Assembly: GCA_900768635.1 (NCBI GenBank)
Contig: CAAGDP010000219.1
Location: forward strand, 1-14,778
Direction: 5' to 3'
Length of the DNA stretch: 14,778 nt
Source of the DNA: Enterobacterales bacterium
GTDB taxonomy: Bacteria > Pseudomonadota > Gammaproteobacteria > Enterobacterales > Succinivibrionaceae
A program made the position numbers and the translations under genes. The notes beneath the pieces are model-generated. The model made no database searches. It was not told the DNA's origin and saw only the letters and a program-made list of their open reading frames with translations. This document shows positions 1 to 6,847 of this stretch, in pieces. The number at the start of each line of letters is the position of its first letter. The stretch's first letter is position 1.

Positions 1-50
1 ACTATTTGTTTCATAAGTGAATTTACTGTCTCTTTTACTGAAGTATTCAT
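1..50 (-). CDS. 5' end of an unidentified gene, cut by the window edge
   Basis: On the minus strand an ATG at 50-48 opens a frame that stays open to the left edge and reads MNTSVKETVNSLMKQI. It is preceded by a good Shine-Dalgarno sequence: AAAAAGGA ends about 4-5 bases before the ATG. Only 16 residues are visible, too few to name a family. It lies downstream of the NACHT gene on the same strand, with about 220 bases between them that contain no convincing gene. It could be a co-transcribed partner of the NACHT gene or an unrelated neighbour. The call rests on the ribosome binding site and the open frame only. Confidence 0.5.
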   Translation of the reverse strand, partial: MNTSVKETVNSLMKQI

Positions 51-269
51 ATTATCCTTTTTATAGGCCTAAACTTTCAGTATTTGATCAGTTTTTAAGT
101 AAATGCACAACTATTTTTTAAAAGAGTGATCTTTAGCTCACATTTTTATTCCTATTATATGGTAAATTCAATATTTTTAGTCACAAATTACGGTTCTGCT
201 TGTTCGTGCGTAGGCCCTGCATAATCTGCATTGAATTTTATGTTCTTTCATAGATTAAATAATCCTTAA

Positions 270-2402
270 CTAATCAAACAATGCATTTGATTCTTCTTCA
301 ATTATTGTGCAATGCAATAATTTTGCACAATATGCTTTTATTGCCATGTAGTCTTGTTTTAGAACAAAGTCATCTTGTTCTATCCATTTCCTTACATTCT
401 GATAATCTTCAGGATATTGACGGATGTATTTTATTGGTAGTTCCGCTGCTAGGTAAGGATCTGTATTGCTTGGATCGTACATAGCACATCTGTCGGTATA
501 AACTTCTTTGCGTATAGTTTCGATGGTCGATGTATATTGTTTTTCAGACATTTCTGTATGCGATACTTTGTTCCCAGCATCAAATAACGCCGTAACATTC
601 ACAAGAGAAATAATCTTCTGATATAGGAATGGTGTAGTGTAACCGCCCGGAGGAACATCAAAATCTGAAGCATAACTGTAATACAGATATTCAAACACAG
701 TTTCTAAAAACGACCAATAACAATCCTTGCCCTTACCATTTAATATTTTCTTCAAATACGGCAAAAATATTAAACGTTCTACCTTGGCTGGAATCATGTC
801 ATAGAGCATATCGAATGTCTTGTCGTATATTTTAGATCCTTTTGACTCAAAGAATTGTCCTACCTTGACAAGCTTTGTGTCAAACTCAGATGCAAAATAT
901 ACAGCACAGAAGTATTCCTGGAAGGAGCGATGTATGAAATAAAATTTATCACCCTCTTTATACATAATGCAAAGATTATCGGTTAAATCTTTTTGAAAAT
1001 CTTTCGATGAGATGACAGCATGCTTTTCCGGAGCGTGTTTTAGAACCTTTTCCATATATGCGCAGAACAGGCTGTTATCAAATTCCAAAACTTCATCGGC
1101 ATAGGTTCTTGCACAGAATTCGGCAAAATATTTAGCAAATTCTTCTGGAGTTAAGCCTGTATGGAGTGGTCTTTTAAAAGAACCTTTAGTTGCATCATGC
1201 AATCGCGCCATAGTTTCATAAGCCATTGAGTAAAACACATGCATTTTTGCTGGTATTTCGCCAAATGATGAATAAGTCATCAGCATAATTGTTAGCAACA
1301 GCGGATTGCTGGCAAATTCTTTATGTGTATTGTATAGGCGATTTTTTAAAGCCACTAGAAATTGCTTTTGAGCTTCTTTATCCCAAAATTTAAGTCTTTT
1401 TACGAGATTCACTGATTGCTCTAAGGTTAGCGGTTCGATATCCAAAAGCAAAAACTTTGAATAGGCAATAAACTTATTAACTGGTCGGGAGGTGATTACG
1501 ACGCTATTTCCAGCATATCCCTTTATGAAACTATCAATAGCTTTTTCAAAACTATCCATCAAAGCAGATTTGATTTCATCCAATCCGTCTAAAAGCAGTA
1601 TTAACTTATTTTCTTCAAGAAGATTTAATAATTGGCTCTCTGATGCAGAGGGTTCAAATTCTCTTATGGATTCTAAAATAAATGCAACAATTGATGATTC
1701 TTGTTGATAATTTTTAAGGTTGATAAGGACAGGTATTCTTCCTGGTTTTGATGACAAGAACAAATGCGTCAAAAGCATTGATTTGCCTATCCCGCCAGTG
1801 CCTTGAATTATTATGTGCTTAGACTTTTCTTCTAACATTTCAATAGTTGCATTTTCGAGATGAGTGCTGCCACGTCCAATATCATTGCATACATATAATT
1901 CATAGAAAGGGTGTGGTTTTTCTGCATAGAGCAAAGTTTTCTTTGTGGAGTAATATGCTGTTGTTGCTTTAAGATATCTTTTAAATTGAGTCAATGTTTC
2001 GCCAACTTCTTCTGCTTTATTAGTTGTTTCCGAATTTTTCTTTTTTTGTGCTGCTTCAGTTTGAATAATTGAAGCAAATAATGATGCGATTTGGCTACCA
2101 CATTTTTCTGTTGATATATCCAACCCAAAGGTTTCACAAAGTTTTTCTTTTACTTGTTTTCTAGTTGATGAATCGTTAATGAATTTAGCAAATTTTCTTT
2201 GGTCTAGATAATTATTTATTTCTTTGGCAAATTTGCTGATTGATGATGTGGCGTAATAATATCCTTTAAAAGTAGAGGTGCTTCTATTTATCAAATCTTC
2301 GTTAGTTAGAATTGATTCAAATACAGTTTTAGTAAATACTTCGTGTTTTTCGCCACAACCTAAGCATGCGTATAATTTTTCAATAAATTCTTTAAATTCC
2401 AT
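270..2402 (-). CDS. NACHT-domain STAND NTPase, bacterial NLR-like defence protein
   Basis: A protein of 710 residues from the ATG at 2402. An in-frame TTG at 2426 would add 8 residues but has no better ribosome binding site. Residues 1 to about 160 are a mostly helical N-terminal region of unknown type. The NTPase follows: Walker A GTGGIGKS at 201-208, a hhhhDGLDEI Walker B at about 267-277, a sensor VVITSRP at 301-307 and the NPLLLTIM helix at 366-373. The HRSFQEYF signature near 491-498 is the winged-helix end of NACHT proteins. About 210 further residues with no leucine-rich or tetratricopeptide repeats form the likely sensor. Bacterial NACHT proteins are known anti-phage proteins that oligomerise on sensing infection; no nuclease, TIR or membrane effector is obvious here, so the killing activity would lie in the unassigned N-terminus. 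The gene is clearly more AT-rich than rlmD, rapZ and the jet genes, suggesting transfer. The NTPase family is certain; the defence role is inferred. Confidence 0.9.
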   Translation of the reverse strand: MEFKEFIEKLYACLGCGEKHEVFTKTVFESILTNEDLINRSTSTFKGYYYATSSISKFAKEINNYLDQRKFAKFINDSSTRKQVKEKLCETFGLDISTEKCGSQIASLFASIIQTEAAQKKKNSETTNKAEEVGETLTQFKRYLKATTAYYSTKKTLLYAEKPHPFYELYVCNDIGRGSTHLENATIEMLEEKSKHIIIQGTGGIGKSMLLTHLFLSSKPGRIPVLINLKNYQQESSIVAFILESIREFEPSASESQLLNLLEENKLILLLDGLDEIKSALMDSFEKAIDSFIKGYAGNSVVITSRPVNKFIAYSKFLLLDIEPLTLEQSVNLVKRLKFWDKEAQKQFLVALKNRLYNTHKEFASNPLLLTIMLMTYSSFGEIPAKMHVFYSMAYETMARLHDATKGSFKRPLHTGLTPEEFAKYFAEFCARTYADEVLEFDNSLFCAYMEKVLKHAPEKHAVISSKDFQKDLTDNLCIMYKEGDKFYFIHRSFQEYFCAVYFASEFDTKLVKVGQFFESKGSKIYDKTFDMLYDMIPAKVERLIFLPYLKKILNGKGKDCYWSFLETVFEYLYYSYASDFDVPPGGYTTPFLYQKIISLVNVTALFDAGNKVSHTEMSEKQYTSTIETIRKEVYTDRCAMYDPSNTDPYLAAELPIKYIRQYPEDYQNVRKWIEQDDFVLKQDYMAIKAYCAKLLHCTIIEEESNALFD

Positions 2403-2478
2403 TCCAACTAAACTCAACCAAACCAAACCGATATCAACTGTTCCATTTTATATCATTCACACAGTTAATGAAAAAAAC

Positions 2479-2499
2479 ATAATGTGAAAAACACATTAT
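2479..2499. repeat. 8-bp perfect inverted repeat upstream of the NACHT gene
   Basis: ATAATGTG and CACATTAT are perfect inverted copies separated by five A. The repeat lies about 77 bases upstream of the NACHT start. A possible minus-strand promoter follows, with -10 TATAAA at 2452-2447 and a poor -35, TTTTTC, at 2475-2470. The repeat would then sit just upstream of the -35, a position suited to a regulator. On the minus strand it is also followed by G and seven T, so it could instead act as a weak AT-rich terminator that insulates the gene. The sequence does not decide between these. Confidence 0.4.
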
Positions 2500-2550
2500 T
2501 CGATCATATTTTTCTTAACTAATTTAATTCGCTTAATTGCAGAGGCTCAT

Positions 2551-2722
2551 CAGACCGCGCGCTATAGTCTGGTGAAGTGCATAGCCAATGTAGGAAAGCA
2601 CTGTTTTAACTCCAGTGTCATGCACCGCTGGTTACCTTCCGAATGTGGGGTAGCCTGAAATGAACACGAGACAGTACTGCCAGAATGGTTTCACCACTTT
2701 CGGAATAACCGAACAGGTGAAA
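2551..2722 (+). ncRNA. hairpin-rich structured RNA leader upstream of the sigma-like gene
   Basis: About 170 non-coding bases fold into consecutive helices: CAGAC 2551-2555 with GTCTG 2567-2571; AGTGC 2576-2580 with GCACT 2598-2602; CCAGTG 2612-2617 with CGCTGG 2626-2631; GGTTACC 2630-2636 with GGTAGCC 2649-2655 (one G-U pair); and TTTCACC 2689-2695 with GGTGAAA 2716-2722, capped by TCGG/CCGA. GTGCAT 2577-2582 is the exact complement of ATGCAC 2620-2625, so the second helix competes with, or is knotted to, the loop of the third. No open frame with a ribosome binding site fills this stretch, and it ends directly at the gene start. I do not recognise the family; a cis-regulatory leader and an independent RNA partner of the protein are both possible. 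Promoter and 5' end were not located. Confidence 0.6.
2689..2722 (+). promoter_or_regulatory. hairpin sequestering the Shine-Dalgarno sequence of the sigma-like gene
   Basis: TTTCACC (2689-2695) pairs with GGTGAAA (2716-2722), and an inner TCGG/CCGA helix closes a five-base loop. The Shine-Dalgarno sequence AGGTGA is at 2715-2720, six bases before the ATG at 2727, so it is almost entirely inside the stem. Translation should be low unless something opens this helix, for example the rest of the RNA leader, the protein itself or a trans-acting factor. Confidence 0.6.
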
Positions 2723-2726
2723 TTGA

Positions 2727-3350
2727 ATGGCAAAACAGAGTAAATCTAAAGGACGAATTAACGACAAAGGAAAACAAGTATATGACGCTCCTATCAGAAT
2801 TGTTAATCATAAAGATCTCAGAAACTACGGTATTATGTGGAAGGACTGCGAAACTTTATACGTCGGAGGAATCGAACCAATGAACGTGTATATGTATGAG
2901 ACCGACGATCCTAAGTTGGCAGATTATTTCTGGAAGGAAATTAACGTTGAACATCACAGAAACTGCCGGAGCACCCGCTGCATTGTTCCCGGTACACTGA
3001 AACCTCTTATCGTATGCCCAGAATGTAATAAGTGCTCAGAATGCCCTTATGGCAGAAAGCCTGAAGACCGTCAGCCCAGGGTCATCAATTATGATGTTCC
3101 GGAAGAACTGATGAGCAATGAAGGCGAGGAATTTTCAGGGATGAACGAGGCTGAAAGCGAGATGATTTACGATGAGCTAATTGCTGCCATGAACAGGAAA
3201 AATCCGCTTATAGCAGAAGTGTTTGTCAGGTTTCACACCTACGATCTCAGTGCTCCGGAAATTGCAGCAGAACTTGGGATAGATAAACGAGCTGTGTACT
3301 ATCTGAAGGAACAGGGTGAGCAAATCAGAGATAGACTGATGAGCATGTAA
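2727..3350 (+). CDS. unrecognised zinc-ribbon protein with sigma-region-4-like helix-turn-helix
   Basis: 207 residues, starting at the ATG after AGGTGA. The first 20 residues are basic (MAKQSKSKGR). A middle part rich in aromatic and charged residues leads into C80 and C85, then an evenly spaced ladder of cysteines at 97, 100, 103 and 106 (CPECNKCSECPYG), which looks like a metal-binding knuckle. An acidic linker at about 125-150 follows. Residues 172-195 (LSAPEIAAELGIDKRAVYYLK) read as a helix-turn-helix of the sigma-70 region 4 type. No sigma region 2 is visible, so it is not a complete sigma factor and is more likely a DNA-binding regulator or accessory factor. It is the only gene of its transcription unit, between a structured leader and a strong terminator, and it diverges from the NACHT gene. 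Similar sigma-like accessory proteins occur on mobile elements of gut Firmicutes, from memory. Function unknown. Confidence 0.75.
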   Translation: MAKQSKSKGRINDKGKQVYDAPIRIVNHKDLRNYGIMWKDCETLYVGGIEPMNVYMYETDDPKLADYFWKEINVEHHRNCRSTRCIVPGTLKPLIVCPECNKCSECPYGRKPEDRQPRVINYDVPEELMSNEGEEFSGMNEAESEMIYDELIAAMNRKNPLIAEVFVRFHTYDLSAPEIAAELGIDKRAVYYLKEQGEQIRDRLMSM

Positions 3351-3371
3351 ACAGGTATCCACTTTAAGTTT

Positions 3372-3410
3372 AAGGCGGTGTCGCGGTTAGGAACTGCGGC
3401 ACTGCTTTTT
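3372..3410 (+). terminator. strong intrinsic terminator after the sigma-like gene
   Basis: A 14-bp stem without mismatches, 3375-3388 against 3392-3405, has a three-base AGG loop. It includes a few G-U pairs and can be extended by A-U pairs into the following run of T at 3406-3410. It starts about 20 bases after the stop codon. The G-U pairs make it a better terminator on the plus strand than on the minus strand, in keeping with serving the plus-strand gene. Confidence 0.9.
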
Positions 3411-3467
3411 CTATGACAGCAAAACGCTATCTACAACCTACCCAAAAAGCAAAACAGTATTCTCAAC

Positions 3468-3511
3468 TATGCTGTATCTCCCGCCCTTGATATGTTCCTC
3501 AATACAGCATA
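3468..3511. repeat. 10-bp perfect inverted repeat between two convergent genes
   Basis: TATGCTGTAT at 3468-3477 and ATACAGCATA at 3502-3511 are perfect inverted copies with 24 bases between them. The 238 bases between the sigma-like gene and rlmD otherwise hold the strong terminator and a small hairpin, CCCTT 3558-3562 with AAGGG 3570-3574, that could be a weak rlmD terminator on the minus strand. The repeat may be part of rlmD termination or the scar of a mobile element. No transposase or target duplication is visible. Confidence 0.4.
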
Positions 3512-3588
3512 AATCCGGTTTTACAGTCATGCTCAATAAAGCATCAAACTCCGCAAACCCTTTTATTTCAAGGGATTTCCGAGCCGTT

Positions 3589-4929
3589 CTATTTTGCCCT
3601 CGATAGTAAAACTACGGTCTCGACGTGCATAGTTTGCGGAAACATGTCTACTGTAATAATATTTTCAACTGCATAACCATTGTGCATCATAATCTGTAAA
3701 TCCCTTGCAAGACTTGCTGGTAAACATGAAACATAGATAACTTTTTCAGGTCTCTGACTAATCAGGGATCTTAAAAGGCTAATATCACAACCTTTTCTCG
3801 GGGGATCAACCACTACCACATCCGGAATACCCCGGCACTTGACCAGATCAGAATATATCGTCTCACTTGATCCGGAAGTAAATTCAACATTAACAATTTG
3901 ATTAAACTCTGCATTTCTTCTGGCATTTTGAACAGCTTCATCCACTATTTCAACTCCGTATACTTTTTTGGCTTCAGTTGCCAGCCAGAGAGAAATAGAT
4001 CCAGCTCCACAGTAAAGATCAAATACCGTTTCCTTACCAGTCAAAGCAGCAAATTTTGAAATTGCGGTATATAATTTTTCACACTGTCTGCTGTTGATTT
4101 GCCAAAACGCTCTTGGTCCTATCTGGAATTTCAGTTTACCCAGATGCGTCTCTATGGTTTCCTTCCCTGAAATAAGCAGAAACTCTTCTCCATAAATCCC
4201 GTTTCCTCCAGAATGATTAGTATTGAGATAAAGGGAAGTAATATTAAGCTTATCAAGCATATTCAGAAGCTCAGTCTGAAAAGGAATCGACAGATCAGAT
4301 ACTACTAAAATAATCATTCTCTGATCGGTAAGATATCCGGTACGATAAATAATTTCCCTTATAAGTCCTTTATGACAAACTTCGTCAAAAGCGGAAATTC
4401 CATAACTGTTCATCCATTCAAGAACAATCTGATTAGCATCAGAAATCCAAGTTTGATCCATCAGACAACGATCCACAGGAATTATCCTGTGTGAATTCTT
4501 GCAAAACATTCCTATGATATTACGGGAATTTACCTGTCTTACATAATAAATACTTTTATTGCGATAGTGTTCCTGTAGATCTGAACCGACACATTCCGCA
4601 AGATGACCAATCTCCTGCAAAACACTCCTGTGGCGCAGAGCCTGTTTTAAACGATCGTTCTTAAGATTCAGCTGATCTGCATAAGAACAATGAAGAAGCT
4701 GACATCCACCACAACCGGTCACCTGACAGATACGTTCTCTGCGATCCGGCGACGGCTTGACTATTTGTTTTAACCGGGCAGAAAAATACGTAGGATGCTC
4801 TTCGATTATCTCAGCCAACACGGTTTCTCCGGGTAATGTCCCGTCAATAAATACCTTTTTACCTTCAAAACCAGAAATACCGTAGCCCTGATCGGTGATA
4901 TCAGATATGGTCAGTTTTTGTAGTTTCAA
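3589..4929 (-). CDS. rlmD: 23S rRNA (uracil-C5) methyltransferase, RlmD/RumA family
   Basis: 446 residues, close to the roughly 430 of E. coli RlmD. The enzyme transfers a methyl group from S-adenosylmethionine to C5 of a uridine in 23S rRNA (U1939 for RlmD). An N-terminal TRAM domain (about 5-60) precedes the iron-sulfur ligands C68, C73 and C76 (CQVTGCGGC), with the fourth probably C155. The methyltransferase core shows FDLYCGAGSISLWLA at about 303-317 and VDPPRKGCD at 374-382. The nucleophile is C402 in VSCLPASLARD, and E437 in HVETVV is the expected base. The usual VSCNP motif has L instead of N here. The start is a TTG at 4929 with AGGGA seven bases upstream, and it gives a complete TRAM domain. 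The gene converges on the sigma-like gene. Exact target is uncertain, since Firmicutes RlmCD shares these motifs. Confidence 0.9.
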   Translation of the reverse strand: MKLQKLTISDITDQGYGISGFEGKKVFIDGTLPGETVLAEIIEEHPTYFSARLKQIVKPSPDRRERICQVTGCGGCQLLHCSYADQLNLKNDRLKQALRHRSVLQEIGHLAECVGSDLQEHYRNKSIYYVRQVNSRNIIGMFCKNSHRIIPVDRCLMDQTWISDANQIVLEWMNSYGISAFDEVCHKGLIREIIYRTGYLTDQRMIILVVSDLSIPFQTELLNMLDKLNITSLYLNTNHSGGNGIYGEEFLLISGKETIETHLGKLKFQIGPRAFWQINSRQCEKLYTAISKFAALTGKETVFDLYCGAGSISLWLATEAKKVYGVEIVDEAVQNARRNAEFNQIVNVEFTSGSSETIYSDLVKCRGIPDVVVVDPPRKGCDISLLRSLISQRPEKVIYVSCLPASLARDLQIMMHNGYAVENIITVDMFPQTMHVETVVLLSRAK

Positions 4930-5397
4930 TGCCAGTTCCCTGTGTAGTTGCTGTGTTTATTTATTCATATCTTACCCGGTCAAATATTTTTTTCCATAAT
5001 ATTTCCGAGGATGAATCTGATTTGAATGATTTTACCAGTTATCCTATGAATCCCCTGCCCTTTTCAAAATAATGACCAGGATCAAACTACACCCCTGAGA
5101 AGGGATGAACATTATTTCCTGACGACCTGCTGTTGCCAATATTGTGAACCTTGTACTAATTTAAAAAAATGTTATGGGTTATGATGAAAAAAGTTAAATT
5201 TTTGGATTAATTTCCTCTGATTTAATGTGGCTGTGAGGATTCGACTTTGATGCGTTTCTGCCGCAGTGGGTGCAAAGGCTATTAACAGGAATACTTGATT
5301 CCTGTCGGCTGAAACAGCTGTAACATTACCTTACAGAAAGTTGCTTCATCTGCAGAAAATGGCTAATGTATAACTATAATAATTAAGGATGTTGATT
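4930..5397. other. intergenic region between divergent rlmD and hpf, with several hairpins
   Basis: No gene is seen in these 468 bases. AAATAATG at 5067-5074 and CATTATTT at 5110-5117 pair around an inner CCCT/AGGG hairpin. Nearer hpf, ACAGGAAT 5285-5292 pairs with ATTCCTGT 5298-5305, and CTGTAA 5318-5323 with TTACAG 5331-5336, so the hpf leader is probably folded. A possible minus-strand -35, TTGACC, lies at 4983-4978 upstream of rlmD, but its -10 is poor. No convincing promoter for hpf was found, and the TATAAT at 5375-5380 is too close to the start codon to serve. Confidence 0.5.
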
Positions 5398-5682
5398 ATG
5401 CAAATAACAGTTAAAGGTCGTAATATAGATTTAACTCCTGCTATCAATGAATTTGTCCATGACAAATTCTCCAAGCTGGAAAAGCAGGGAGAGGGAATCA
5501 AGGAAATCCTTGTAACTTTATCTGTTGAAAAGTTAAGCCACAAGGCTGAGGCTGTAGTGGAAGTTATTGGCGATACTTATCATACAGAAGCAGAAGGAGA
5601 GGATCTGTACGCAGCTGTCGATGTTCTTCTGGACAAAGTAGTGCGCATTGTTGTAAAGCATAAAGAAAAGCTCCAGAAATAG
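5398..5682 (+). CDS. hpf: ribosome hibernation-promoting factor, short form
   Basis: 94 residues from the ATG at 5398. An ATG nine bases earlier lies inside the TAAGGA ribosome binding site (5384-5389), so the later start is chosen. The length matches the short HPF of gammaproteobacteria (E. coli 95 residues); there is no C-terminal dimerisation domain as in long HPF. The features MQITVKGRNIDLTPAI, KLEK and AEGEDLYAAVDVLLDK, and the basic tail KHKEKLQK, align well with E. coli HPF. HPF binds the decoding region of the 30S subunit and, with RMF, drives formation of inactive 100S dimers in stationary phase. In E. coli the gene sits between rpoN and ptsN, ahead of rapZ; here it is followed by its own terminator and then rapZ. 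Confidence 0.95.
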   Translation: MQITVKGRNIDLTPAINEFVHDKFSKLEKQGEGIKEILVTLSVEKLSHKAEAVVEVIGDTYHTEAEGEDLYAAVDVLLDKVVRIVVKHKEKLQK

Positions 5683-5711
5683 TTCTGAATCCAACTTTAT
5701 TCAATATAATC

Positions 5712-5739
5712 AGCCCTCTGCCCAAGCAGGGGGCTTTGT
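5712..5739 (+). terminator. probable intrinsic terminator of hpf
   Basis: AGCCCTCTGC (5712-5721) pairs with GCAGGGGGCT (5726-5735) through nine Watson-Crick pairs and one T-G wobble around a CCAA loop. A short T-containing tail follows. It starts 29 bases after the hpf stop, which suggests hpf and rapZ are mostly transcribed separately. Confidence 0.7.
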
Positions 5740-5763
5740 ATTAAATGTCAGGCTGTTCCACTG

Positions 5764-5792
5764 TTGTCAAGGTACACAAAAAGTAATAAATT
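5764..5792 (+). promoter_or_regulatory. possible promoter for rapZ
   Basis: TTGTCA at 5764-5769 and TAAATT at 5787-5792 are spaced 17 bases apart, each with four or five matches to the sigma-70 consensus. They lie downstream of the hpf terminator and about 125 bases before the rapZ start. Support is by pattern only. Confidence 0.3.
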
Positions 5793-5916
5793 ATACAAAG
5801 AGAGATGATACAGACTCCACTGCATCATACCTGATGGCTGAGCTCTGATAAAACATCTCCTTCAGTAACTAATCATCTTCGTACCCTTAAACTGGATATA
5901 TAAAGAGAGTGTGAAT

Positions 5917-6777
5917 ATGGAACTGGTTGTAGTAAGTGGCAGGTCCGGAGCCGGAAAAACCGTGGCTTTGCGATGTATTGAAGATCTAGGATACTACTGC
6001 GTAGACAATCTTCCAGTAACACTGTTACCAAACCTGGTCAGTGTTTCTGTTGGGCAATATGAAAGAATAGCGGTAAGCATTGATGTTCGCAATCTCCCGC
6101 CGGATTCCACTTCAGTACATAATATCCTTATGGATCTGCAGAAAAATTCGGATCTGAAGGTGATCAGTTTCTTCATTGATGCTGACGATCATATTCTGAT
6201 TAAACGATATTCGGAAACCAGAAGAATTCATCCTCTTACCAAATTGGGGAACTATACACTTGATCAGGCTATAACCTATGAATCCAGTCTTCTGGCTCCC
6301 CTGGCCGTTTACGCCGACCTGCAGATAGATACAGGAAATCTTAATATCTATGATCTGAGCGAAATAATTACCAACCGGCTGCTTGGTCGCAAATCAAAGG
6401 AAGTGGTAATGGTTTTTGAATCTTTCGGCTATAAAAACGGAGTTCCCAAGGATTCTGACTTTGTCTTTGATGCCCGTTTTCTTCCTAATCCTCATTGGGT
6501 TCCCAAGCTTCGTTCACAAACCGGTTTAGATCAGGAAGTTATTGAATTTCTTAAATCAAAGGATTCCGTAGTAGATTACGTAAACCAGCTGGATATCTTT
6601 ATAAATACTTGGTTACCTCAGATTGAACGTAATAATCGCAGCTATCTTACGGTAGCAATCGGCTGCACAGGAGGCCAGCACCGTTCTGTATTTATAGCCC
6701 AGCAACTGGCAGACCGCTTCAAAACCCGAAACAAAAACGTTCAGGTTCGCCATCTGACCTTGGAAAAAAAGCGATAA
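5917..6777 (+). CDS. rapZ: RNase adapter protein RapZ
   Basis: 286 residues from the ATG at 5917; a GTG at 5911 is in frame, but the AAAGAGAG ribosome binding site (5902-5908) is better spaced for the ATG. Walker A is GRSGAGKT at 8-15. GCTGGQHRS at 249-257 in the C-terminal domain and MVFESFGYKNG and FDARFLPNPHW at about 165-193 are near-identical to E. coli RapZ (284 residues). In Enterobacterales, RapZ binds the small RNA GlmZ, hands it to RNase E, and so controls glmS expression and amino-sugar supply; it also senses glucosamine-6-phosphate. The basic RNA-binding tail (K273 and the final KKR) is kept, suggesting RNA binding survives here. The ptsN and npr genes that normally flank it are missing. 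A large hairpin after the stop ends transcription. Confidence 0.96.
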   Translation: MELVVVSGRSGAGKTVALRCIEDLGYYCVDNLPVTLLPNLVSVSVGQYERIAVSIDVRNLPPDSTSVHNILMDLQKNSDLKVISFFIDADDHILIKRYSETRRIHPLTKLGNYTLDQAITYESSLLAPLAVYADLQIDTGNLNIYDLSEIITNRLLGRKSKEVVMVFESFGYKNGVPKDSDFVFDARFLPNPHWVPKLRSQTGLDQEVIEFLKSKDSVVDYVNQLDIFINTWLPQIERNNRSYLTVAIGCTGGQHRSVFIAQQLADRFKTRNKNVQVRHLTLEKKR

Positions 6778-6800
6778 CTGCAATTTATCCGTAAACAATC

Positions 6801-6847
6801 AAAAAAAGGCAAAGTTGGAAATAACACCTGATCAAATTTGCCTTTTT
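6801..6847 (+). terminator. terminator-like long hairpin after rapZ
   Basis: AAAAAGGCAAA at 6803-6813 and TTTGCCTTTTT at 6837-6847 are perfect inverted copies around a 23-base loop. The right arm ends in the T run. It lies 25 bases after the rapZ stop and is nearly symmetrical, so it could work in both directions. Confidence 0.7.

Noticed and set aside
127..142. GTGA-N8-TCAC as a possible CRP site
   Set aside because: The spacing between the arms is eight bases rather than the six CRP requires, so it is only a small hairpin.
177..251. A minus-strand frame of 24 codons with a CRLC motif, 18 bases after the NACHT stop
   Set aside because: The only ribosome-binding-like sequence, AAGGA, is about 11 bases from the ATG, there is no paralogue, and such short frames occur by chance.
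2403..2426. Start of the NACHT gene at the upstream TTG
   Set aside because: It adds eight residues without a better ribosome binding site; the ATG at 2402 is the simpler start.
2500..3420. The RNA/sigma-like unit as an insertion sequence
   Set aside because: No transposase, terminal inverted repeats or target duplication can be seen at its edges.
5375..5380. TATAAT as the hpf promoter -10
   Set aside because: Transcription would start at the ribosome binding site, and there is no acceptable -35 at 16-18 bases upstream.
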